From the NCBI GenBank assembly GCA_017935675.1, contig JAGBHE010000036.1, positions 29,990 through 93,989 on the forward strand: a stretch of DNA of 64,000 nt. Direction: 5' to 3'. The first letter of the stretch is position 1. Each line of letters opens with the position of its first letter. Both the position numbers and the translations under genes were made by a program. Below the pieces are notes generated by a model. It worked only from the letters and a program-made list of their open reading frames with translations, did no database searches and had not been told where the DNA came from. This stretch comes from Clostridia bacterium. Lineage in GTDB: Bacteria; Bacillota; Clostridia; UBA1381. Positions 9,301-16,271 of this stretch are shown here, one piece after another.

Positions 9301-11050
9301 CTATGATTATGAAACCTTTAATGCAAAGGTGTTTGCCCAGTGGCATGGCTGGATGGCTGATATTATTCGTGAATATACGGATCTTCCTATAGGAACGAAA
9401 ATATTTCATTATACATATGGAAAACAAACCAATATGATTGGCTTTGGCATGAATTATGAGTACTATAAGGACATTTTGACTATAAACAACTGTGATGGCT
9501 ATAACTACTATGATAATGAGCAGGACCCCCTTACAAAGGAAATGTGGTATGATTATCTTCAATCGGTAATTGATGCTCCGGTGCTTGATTCGGAAAATCA
9601 TAGCGTAAGGGATCATTCGGATAAGGATCTTGCGGAGGAAATTGATATGCATATGGCTCAGGATAACTATAACGGTGCCATGCATGGCAGAGTAGCCATC
9701 GTTAACTGGGGACTTGCAAGAAACGCCAATGCGGACAATATGGTTCGGGGACTTCATTCTTATCGTCCGGGTGCTATGGCAAATTCATCAGACGTCGGTC
9801 TGGATATGCTCCGTCTTTCAAACGAAATAAAAGCAATAAATGATGAACCTCATGAAATAGGAATTTTCTACACAAATGCAAGTATTATGAACAATATGGG
9901 TTCATTGCAGGCGGCGTATCAGGTGTATGCTAACTCATGCTATAACGGGAAAACCCCAAGGTTTGTCTTTGAATCACAGCTTGATAAAATGTATCAATAT
10001 CCTATACTTATTATCCCGATGATGGAATATGCAGCACAGGAGACTATGGATGAAATAGCCAATTATATCAGGCAGGGCGGCAAGGTTCTTATCTGCGGCA
10101 GAAATTCTTTTAAAAAGACTGACAGGAATCTTGAACCCAATCAGGAAACAAGGCAGTATATCTTTGATAATTCAACTGTTATAGATATGAATTCATCAAA
10201 CGGTTCGACTCCCGTTTTTGAAGTAAAGACTCTTAATGAGACTATAAGACAGATGCTTATAGACAACAATATGCAATATGTAGAAGTAATTGACGCAGAA
10301 ACAGGTGAGCCCATTAATAATGTTGACTATAATGCAGCAATATGCGGCGGCAAGCTGATACTTAATGTATGCAACTATAAGGATAAGCTCGGTGCTGATA
10401 TAAGAGTGAACGTTTATGTAGGCGGTAAAAAGGTTGAAAAAATGCTTGATCTGCGTTCTATGGAAGAGCTGGGTGATGAAATTTTTGTCCGGGCATATGA
10501 TGTAACAACAGTTCAGATTGAAGTTGACAATCCTTTTTTTGATACATATAAGCATTGGGGCAAGGATGAGATACAAGCGCTTTATAATAAAGGACTTGTA
10601 AAAGGTGTGTCAAGCTCACGCTTTAAGCCTGATGAGCAGATAACAAGAGCGGAGTTTTTGACTATGATTACCCGTGCATTGGAGCTTCCCGAGACTAAAT
10701 ACAGAAATCAGGTTTCTGATGTGGCAGGGGACGCATGGTACGCGGATATCATAGCACAGGGAATTGAGGCAAAGCTTATCGATAATTCAGCTTTCAGGCC
10801 GAATGACGCTATTACCCGTGAGGAAATGTGCGAAATTCTAATTAAGGCTTATGAGTATAAAAACGGTGCTGCAGAAACAAGTGCGGAGCTCAGCTTTAAA
10901 GATACTTCACAAATTAAAGATATAAATTCCGTAAAAAAGGCAATAGGTCTTGGACTTATGAAAGGTAACGAAGACGGAACCTTTGCACCGAACAGCAGCG
11001 CAACAAGAGCAGAAAGCTCAGCAGTAATAAATCGGTTTATTGAACTATAA
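6386..11050 (+). CDS. Giant SLH-anchored GH42-like (clan GH-A) glycoside hydrolase
   Basis: The ATG at 6386 (AAGGAAG 8 nt upstream) is preferred over the in-frame ATG at 6356, which lacks a ribosome site; this gives 1554 residues. The order is: signal peptide (ending AVMADD); CBM4/9-like jelly roll (about 25-190); CBM9/DOMON-like module (about 230-405, starting ITIDGNGDDWG); helical linker (about 510-605); a GH42-like TIM barrel with a jelly roll inserted after its first strand (about 685-825); a Rossmann-like domain as in GH42 trimerisation domains; and three SLH repeats (about 1385-1554). The likely acid/base is E915 in LVNEPDF and the nucleophile E1070 in LDSENHS, the usual clan GH-A pair. 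Substrate specificity cannot be read directly; beta-galactosidase-like exo-activity is the family default. The SLH repeats place it on the cell surface. Confidence 0.8.
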   Translation: MTFNIKRTAVLLLCLTMIFSLMPSAVMADDIESWHVERMNNHSGTATIDRSVYAHGNGSLKLTSPDPTGDGRYIMLTQNVNLKKGKIYYFGAYAKAEKATADFQMIINWEKRYSFTDIGQSFDWTEFTWMYYSTENQTITLRICLEGITEAVWLDDIHFTDIETDENLLKNTTFDTVSSSSKDGAINAQIPAEKYKNDEIYKNILSSDVFSIEDMNKIQGALKYIPVQKAENITIDGNGDDWGNYNKIYLPTLPEQYFDIANDGKPFDLDGYSCFAYDDKYFYVYTEVEDDVHYVIPGGNYWQTDCIQYAISTLDESFGTEIGFLYDPKDDYCDIHGLGNGSVPAMTKAKREGTKTIYEMAYPWDIKFTEVPSEFKFNMIVNDNDGGERRYDIEYAPGISASKDNARFPILSPVKEGNEWYAWIEAGEGTELYINEEHSFNYFVVNDSDAEKKIKVINNVNDEAELLTVPAHSGVHREMKITFTEPANFDLMLDFEDESGRAKQAKLDLRLIQMTATVEETKKYIEVLENQVKQLKKKIAECNKKGISTQYEDNRTYILGNWIEFLNEDIANNDLYRVHYTARTTTKIYERTMADLEAYLKGEKKPRSVPVYLNDEVEMDKTGFYSNVELPDGTVTKQPVALQGYMLARDYAETKNYGGNITQIEIGPSMWMNRIPSWSLGASGGDCSYGYSTEIKHSGNHSFKMEYKSEFVGNTFYLFTQTVPTKPGETYILKGWVKGDNVQGATIMPGWWNYPSQYLLEGTYDWKEFETSAVADGDSMILMWLIDCPGTVYLDDLELYCDSDPQKTNLLKNAGFEDGDGVLPVADKTATEFISQLNRLEVCEENNIWVDFQVGPNCFWPDIIEEYGIAQEGGVMVKFNINAPLAKQLVEEHIRTILPIVLEYDCVKSINLVNEPDFETNRCGDFYNEDWWGFLRNRYNNSIEELNASYGTSFTDFTQVDMEADNRMPAKNYDYETFNAKVFAQWHGWMADIIREYTDLPIGTKIFHYTYGKQTNMIGFGMNYEYYKDILTINNCDGYNYYDNEQDPLTKEMWYDYLQSVIDAPVLDSENHSVRDHSDKDLAEEIDMHMAQDNYNGAMHGRVAIVNWGLARNANADNMVRGLHSYRPGAMANSSDVGLDMLRLSNEIKAINDEPHEIGIFYTNASIMNNMGSLQAAYQVYANSCYNGKTPRFVFESQLDKMYQYPILIIPMMEYAAQETMDEIANYIRQGGKVLICGRNSFKKTDRNLEPNQETRQYIFDNSTVIDMNSSNGSTPVFEVKTLNETIRQMLIDNNMQYVEVIDAETGEPINNVDYNAAICGGKLILNVCNYKDKLGADIRVNVYVGGKKVEKMLDLRSMEELGDEIFVRAYDVTTVQIEVDNPFFDTYKHWGKDEIQALYNKGLVKGVSSSRFKPDEQITRAEFLTMITRALELPETKYRNQVSDVAGDAWYADIIAQGIEAKLIDNSAFRPNDAITREEMCEILIKAYEYKNGAAETSAELSFKDTSQIKDINSVKKAIGLGLMKGNEDGTFAPNSSATRAESSAVINRFIEL

Positions 11051-11094
11051 GTTGGATTATGTGATTTCAATCCGGAATGTAAGGAGTATAAATC

Positions 11095-14040
11095 ATGAAA
11101 AGAGGAATAATAAGTATTTTTCTCACGGTATCATTTTGTGTGTCTGCCATAACAGGAATTGTTCATGCTGCGCCCGATATTGACTATTCCGAAGAATTAA
11201 CTCAAATCGAAAGTTTATTGAAGCAATGTGAAGCAAAAGGTATTTCCACGGAGTATGAAAGAGTAAATTATACAACGGTGAAAATGTTCAATAATTATTT
11301 GAAAAGTGATGTACAGGAAGGGTCAATAAGTGATGCGGTGAATAACTATAACATAGCAAGAACCGATGAATTGTGTGCAGAGGCCGTTAATAATCTTACA
11401 GCATATCTGAGCGGGACGAAGAAGCCTTTAAAAGTAAAAAAAACCGATATGACCAATATTACAAAAAGCGGTAATACTATTTACAGCGGCGGTAAGGCAG
11501 TATTTGCCAACGGGTTGACTATGTTTGAGGGAACTGGCAATGAAATTCCAAGGCTGGCGGAATTGGGGTATAACTATATTCAGATTGAAGCAGGGCCGGA
11601 AAAAATAGAAAAATCGGATGTTACAGGCTGGAAAACCAGTAAGCACAGGAATGTCGCTGCAAGCGCATCCGCTGTAAGGGAGTACAGGCACAGCGGAAGC
11701 AAGTCGATGAAAATTGTTCATACATATCCTGAGATTGAGGAGACAAATGTTGATATGCGGTTGACGCAGGATATTCCTGTCAAGCCTAATACAAAATATG
11801 ACATAGGATTTTACGTAAAAATGCCTGAAAAGAGCAGCTTTAAATTTTTGACCAATGGCTGGGAGAGCAACAAGATTTTTATGAACGGCACAACCATAGG
11901 CTGGGAAAAGAAGTCTTCAACCTATACAACCGATGCTGAAACCTATATTATTACACCGTATTTTGTAACCAATGAGCCTACAAAAGCTTATATAGATGAT
12001 TTCTATGTATACGAACTTGACTCTGCCGGTAATCGTGTGGGAGATAATCTTGCATTTAATTCCGGTTTTGAAGATGAAGACGTATATTACGAGAGTATAT
12101 CATATATAGTAAATGCATTGAAGCTATGTGAACAGTTTAACGTGGGTGCAGATGTTCTTATTTCAGCACAGACAACCCCCGAAGGTGTGGAGGTCAGTGA
12201 CAGAACTGACCACTGGATCAAGTATAATATAAATACAGACAAGGCTAAAGCTGCAGTTGAAAATCATATAAGAACCGTAATGGAAAAAATAAAGGATTTT
12301 TCCTCTTTGAGGAGCGTATGTCTTACAAATGAACCGCATTTTGATACAAGAGATTTCCCTGATTTTTATACTTCTCGTTTTCAGGGTTATCTTAAAACAA
12401 AGCATGGTGAGAATATAGCGGCATTAAATGATGCATACGGACTTACAGGAAATACGGGTTACGGCAGCTATGATGAAATAAGAATGCCGTCAAAGCCCAA
12501 AAGCGGGCTGAAAGGCAATGAAGCTCTCTATGTTGATTGGATGGAGTATAATGATAAGGTATTTGCGGATTGGCATATTTGGATGGCGGAAATAGTCCGT
12601 GAATATACTGCCGCACCAATTCACTCAAAAATGCAGCCGCCGTTTTTGATAAGCGGTGATACCGAGTATAATTTAGGCTCCGGCGTAGATGTGGATTTAT
12701 TCGGTCAATTCAGCGACTGGGCAGGAAATGACGGCGGGTCATATTATGATAATTCGGGATATTATTATAATCAGTCGTTTTTATACGATTATCAGCAGAC
12801 AGCAGTGGGAAAACCGGTATTCAATTCCGAGCATCATATTATCTATGACGGAAACAGCGGAGGGGACATTCAGTTTATTGATACACAGCGTACTCATATG
12901 CGGCATGCTATTTGGTCAGGCGCCGCACACGGTATGCAGGCGTCGGTAATATGGCTGTGGTCCCGTAATTATGATAATAACACAATGGCATATGGAAGTA
13001 TTATGCACAGACCCGATGTACTTGCAGAGGCAGGAAAAACAACTCTTGATATGCAAAGGCTTTCCGGAGAGCTTGAAGAAATAAAGAATATTAAGCCCAG
13101 GGTGGCGATTATGTATTCCAAAACCTCAAGAGTGTATAATTCGTCACATATGTATGAGGTTTTAAAAGTATATGAGGCTTTGCTCGGTATGGGATTTAAG
13201 GTCGGAATAGTATCGGAAAAGAGTCTTGATACTTTGGCGGATTATGATGCTCTTATATGCTCATATGTTACAAATGCAGATAAATCAACAGTAGATGCAG
13301 TAAAAGAATGGGCGTCAAACAAAAATAAGAAGCTGCTTTATAAGGGTTCGCTTATGCAGCATAATCAATATGGTGTATTAAAGCCGATGAGCATATCAAA
13401 TAAAACAGAATATTCGGGTATTACAGTAGATTCTATAACCTCAAGTTTAGCATCACAGCTCAGCAGTTTGAGAAGAGTAACCGTTAAAACGGCCGACGGC
13501 AATAATCCGGCAAGGATCGATTGGAAGTATAAAATACGTGATGACGGCAGTGTGCTTATTAATATAACAAGTATTATTGACGGTACATCTGAAAATGCTT
13601 CCGGGTATGTGCAGAATTTGGAGTTTTACCTTGACGGGGAAAAGATTACTGAATTAACTGATTTAATAACCGGTAAAAAGTATGAGAATACAATACCGCT
13701 TAAAGGATTTACGCCTATGCTTCTGACAAACCGAAAAGAAATACCTATTATATATACTGTAGGTATAAGTGAAGTTGTAAATAATGACAGCAGTTTCACG
13801 TGCAGAGTAACCACCAAGAACGATACGGATAAAGAAGAAATCGGAGCAGTTAAGCTTGAGCTTTTAGACAGCAAAGGAAACGTTATGCGTTATCATTATC
13901 AGGTTATAAGCTTTAAGGCGTGTATGGAGGATACCTACAAAATATCATTGCCCGTTGATGAAAAAGTATATGGATACAGAGCTTATGTGACCGACAACAC
14001 GAGTTATGATAATATTGTTTCCAACATTATTGAAGAATAG
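11095..14040 (+). CDS. Secreted GH42-like glycoside hydrolase, SLH-less paralog of the preceding gene
   Basis: A signal peptide (ending IVHAAP) is followed by a helical segment (CEAKGISTEYE) clearly related to the one in the previous protein (CNKKGISTQYE). Next come a GH42-like barrel strand (YIQIEAGPEK), an inserted jelly roll (about residues 180-325, closed by NLAFNSGFE), the rest of the barrel, and a Rossmann-like domain (about 660-760). The expected acid/base is E413 in LTNEPHF and the nucleophile E579 in FNSEHHI. It ends in a small beta-sandwich and lacks SLH repeats, so it is probably freely secreted. The gene follows its paralog by 44 bp with AAGGAG before the ATG. An old duplication followed by loss or gain of the anchor and the N-terminal binding modules is the simplest account. 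Confidence 0.78.
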   Translation: MKRGIISIFLTVSFCVSAITGIVHAAPDIDYSEELTQIESLLKQCEAKGISTEYERVNYTTVKMFNNYLKSDVQEGSISDAVNNYNIARTDELCAEAVNNLTAYLSGTKKPLKVKKTDMTNITKSGNTIYSGGKAVFANGLTMFEGTGNEIPRLAELGYNYIQIEAGPEKIEKSDVTGWKTSKHRNVAASASAVREYRHSGSKSMKIVHTYPEIEETNVDMRLTQDIPVKPNTKYDIGFYVKMPEKSSFKFLTNGWESNKIFMNGTTIGWEKKSSTYTTDAETYIITPYFVTNEPTKAYIDDFYVYELDSAGNRVGDNLAFNSGFEDEDVYYESISYIVNALKLCEQFNVGADVLISAQTTPEGVEVSDRTDHWIKYNINTDKAKAAVENHIRTVMEKIKDFSSLRSVCLTNEPHFDTRDFPDFYTSRFQGYLKTKHGENIAALNDAYGLTGNTGYGSYDEIRMPSKPKSGLKGNEALYVDWMEYNDKVFADWHIWMAEIVREYTAAPIHSKMQPPFLISGDTEYNLGSGVDVDLFGQFSDWAGNDGGSYYDNSGYYYNQSFLYDYQQTAVGKPVFNSEHHIIYDGNSGGDIQFIDTQRTHMRHAIWSGAAHGMQASVIWLWSRNYDNNTMAYGSIMHRPDVLAEAGKTTLDMQRLSGELEEIKNIKPRVAIMYSKTSRVYNSSHMYEVLKVYEALLGMGFKVGIVSEKSLDTLADYDALICSYVTNADKSTVDAVKEWASNKNKKLLYKGSLMQHNQYGVLKPMSISNKTEYSGITVDSITSSLASQLSSLRRVTVKTADGNNPARIDWKYKIRDDGSVLINITSIIDGTSENASGYVQNLEFYLDGEKITELTDLITGKKYENTIPLKGFTPMLLTNRKEIPIIYTVGISEVVNNDSSFTCRVTTKNDTDKEEIGAVKLELLDSKGNVMRYHYQVISFKACMEDTYKISLPVDEKVYGYRAYVTDNTSYDNIVSNIIEE

Positions 14041-14057
14041 GAGAGTTGCTGCAGGAG

Positions 14058-14882
14058 ATGAAAACAGAGGATATTAATATCAGAGACCCTTTTATATTAC
14101 CATATGATAATAATTATTATATGTATGGCACCAGAGTCATTGGCAAGGAAGGATTCGATGTATATAAGAGTGCGGATTTGAAAACCTGGGATAAGCAGGA
14201 TTCAATATTTGAAGCTTATGACGGATTTTGGGGTACGAAGGATTTTTGGGCTCCCGAGGTTCATTTGTACAACGGTAAATTCTATATGTTTGCGACCTTT
14301 AGTTCAGATACAAGAAGCAGGGGAACACAGATTTTGGTATCGGATAAGCCTGACGGAAGGTTTGAGGTTTGGAGTGAGGTTATTACTCCCGACAGCTGGA
14401 GTTGTCTGGATGGAACGCTTTATATAGAAGATGATATTCCGTATATGGTTTTTTGTCATGAATGGACGCAAATAAAAGACGGTGAGATTTTGGCTGTTGA
14501 ATTAGCCAAGGATTTGAAAAAAGCTGTCGGTGAACCGTTTTTGCTCTGGAAGGCAAGTGAGGCGAAATGGGTTGTTGGGTATGACAAGCCTGACAGCGGC
14601 GATTATATAACAGACGGACCGTTTTTATTCAGGGACAAAAACGGCAGACTGTGTTCACTATGGTCAAGCTTTTGTCAAACCGGATATGCAGTTGCAAAAG
14701 CTTATTCTTCAAACGGGAAACTGAATGGCAAATGGATTAATGACGATGCTCCGATGTTTAATAAGGACGGAGGACACGGTATGATTTTTAAGACATTTGA
14801 AGGTAAAAAGCTGCTGTCTATTCATGTGGGTAACAACAGAAGCGGAAAAGAAAGTCCGTGCTTTATAGAGCTGGATATTTAA
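14058..14882 (+). CDS. GH43 family glycoside hydrolase, cytoplasmic
   Basis: This is a five-bladed propeller glycosidase of 274 residues without a signal peptide. The catalytic base is D10 in IRDPFI, and the pKa-modulating Asp is D118 in SCLDGTLY. The position of the usual general acid Glu is D186 in ITDGPFLF; this Asp form is seen in some GH43 subfamilies but departs from the classic Glu. WAPEVHLYNGKFYMF is the usual blade-two signature. The ATG at 14058 is 12 nt after GGAGAG and gives the natural N terminus; a TTG at 14046 is possible. It lies directly after the secreted GH42-like gene and 21 bp before GH27. Arabinosidase or xylosidase activity on imported oligosaccharides is inferred from the family. 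Confidence 0.85.
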   Translation: MKTEDINIRDPFILPYDNNYYMYGTRVIGKEGFDVYKSADLKTWDKQDSIFEAYDGFWGTKDFWAPEVHLYNGKFYMFATFSSDTRSRGTQILVSDKPDGRFEVWSEVITPDSWSCLDGTLYIEDDIPYMVFCHEWTQIKDGEILAVELAKDLKKAVGEPFLLWKASEAKWVVGYDKPDSGDYITDGPFLFRDKNGRLCSLWSSFCQTGYAVAKAYSSNGKLNGKWINDDAPMFNKDGGHGMIFKTFEGKKLLSIHVGNNRSGKESPCFIELDI

Positions 14883-14903
14883 TTTGCGAAAGGAGTAATA
14901 GAT

Positions 14904-16031
14904 GTGTTATTAAAAAAACCGCCTATGGGCTGGAATACATGGAATACCTTTGGCAAGGACATAAATGAAAAGCTTATCATGGAAACAGCAGATGCGATTG
15001 TGGAAAAAGGCTATAAGGATGCAGGCTATGAATATGTCATAATTGACGATTGCTGGCATTTGCCTGAAAGAGCGGACGGGAAGCAGGTACCCAACCCTGA
15101 AAAGTTCCCTCACGGTATGAAATATCTGGCTGATTACATACATTCAAAGGGCTTGAAATTCGGCATGTATTCATGCAGCGGTGTGATGACCTGCGAAAAT
15201 CTGCCCGGAAGCTATGGTTATGAGTACATAGACGCAAAGCAGTTTGCCGAGTGGGGAGTTGATTATCTCAAATATGATTTTTGTCATTTCCCGAAAACAG
15301 CAGATGCAAAAATGGCGTATTCGACAATGGCAATGGCTCTTCGAAACTGCGGAAGAGATATAGTTTTTGCGGCATGTAACTGGGGTGAGTGCGATTCGCA
15401 TTTGTGGATGCGGTCCCGTGGTATAAATACATACCGCTCAACAGGGGATATCAGTGATAATAAGGTATCATTCTGCGATATATTTGAAAGTCAGCTTGAA
15501 AAAATATCTCTTTCCGGAAACGGCTTTTTCAATGATATGGATATGCTTATTGTCGGAATGTACGGAAAAGGCAATGTTGCGCTGGGCGGCTGCAGTGATG
15601 AGGAGTATTTATTGCATTTTGCGCTGTGGTCATTTATGGGTTCACCGCTTATAATAGGCGGAGATATCAGAAACATGGGAGCAGTCGGCAAGGGCATACT
15701 GCAAAACAGGAATTTAATTGCATTGAATCAGGACAGTGATGCGCTGCCGCCTTTTTTACTCGGACATGACGGAGGAGGAGGCAAGCTTATTACAATGGCA
15801 AGAATGCTGTCCGGCGGAAGGTTTGCCGTTGCAATATTTAATCTCGGAGATGATGGCTGGAAAAAAGGCTCGGTGTTGTTTAATGATATCGGGATTCCGA
15901 TTAACAGCGGTATAAAGGTAAGATTGACAGATGCACTGAATGGAAATGAGATGGGTATTTATTACGACTGTTATCAGGAAAATATTGAACCTATGAAATT
16001 CAGAATTGCAATAGGGGAAATAGTAAAATGA
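14904..16031 (+). CDS. GH27 alpha-galactosidase
   Basis: The protein opens with the diagnostic PPMGWNTWNTFG motif at its extreme N terminus, followed by IIDDCWH and FGMYSCSG. The nucleophile is D125 in YLKYDFC and the acid/base D182 in STGDISDN, matching the GH27 retaining mechanism. At 375 residues it is the usual length of the bacterial catalytic domain, including the C-terminal beta domain. No signal peptide is present, so it acts on imported galactosides. The start is GTG at 14904, with AAAGGAG 8 nt upstream; the ATG two bases earlier is out of frame. The stop codon overlaps the next start (ATGA), so translation is coupled to the small zinc-ribbon gene. Confidence 0.93.
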   Translation: MLLKKPPMGWNTWNTFGKDINEKLIMETADAIVEKGYKDAGYEYVIIDDCWHLPERADGKQVPNPEKFPHGMKYLADYIHSKGLKFGMYSCSGVMTCENLPGSYGYEYIDAKQFAEWGVDYLKYDFCHFPKTADAKMAYSTMAMALRNCGRDIVFAACNWGECDSHLWMRSRGINTYRSTGDISDNKVSFCDIFESQLEKISLSGNGFFNDMDMLIVGMYGKGNVALGGCSDEEYLLHFALWSFMGSPLIIGGDIRNMGAVGKGILQNRNLIALNQDSDALPPFLLGHDGGGGKLITMARMLSGGRFAVAIFNLGDDGWKKGSVLFNDIGIPINSGIKVRLTDALNGNEMGIYYDCYQENIEPMKFRIAIGEIVK

Positions 16032-16225
16032 CGGAGCATTGCAAACAGTGCGGAGCAGCATTGTCCGCTGATGAGATAGGGCTTCATAAAAAGCTGTGCG
16101 GTAAAATGTCAGAAAGCTTTTGCTGTATAGATTGCCTGGCAAAGCATTTTGAGGTAACAAGAGAGCTTCTCGAAGAAAAAATAGAACAGTTTCGTGCAAT
16201 GGGATGCAGTCTGTTTATCCGCTGA
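16028..16225 (+). CDS. Small zinc-ribbon-like protein, unknown function
   Basis: This 65-residue protein has two Cys pairs (C5-x2-C8 and C33-x2-C36, with extra C24 and C32), consistent with a small zinc ribbon. A C-terminal helix (TRELLEEKIEQFRAMGC) follows. Its start overlaps the GH27 stop as ATGA, which argues that it is a real, co-translated gene, and it ends 46 bp before the GH38 start. I recall similar short Cys-rich proteins in Clostridia but know of no assigned function. It could be a protein-interaction or regulatory partner; nothing in the sequence indicates catalysis. There is no signal peptide, so it is cytosolic. Confidence 0.7.
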   Translation: MTEHCKQCGAALSADEIGLHKKLCGKMSESFCCIDCLAKHFEVTRELLEEKIEQFRAMGCSLFIR

Positions 16226-16271
16226 ATGTGTAAAACCTGAATTTTGCGGTTTAATTTGGTGAAGGGAGTTC

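Noticed and set aside
9119..9757. 212-codon open frame on the minus strand inside the giant glycosidase gene
   Set aside because: It lies fully opposite a convincing coding region with catalytic motifs, has low-complexity hydrophobic content and no ribosome site; a coding shadow.
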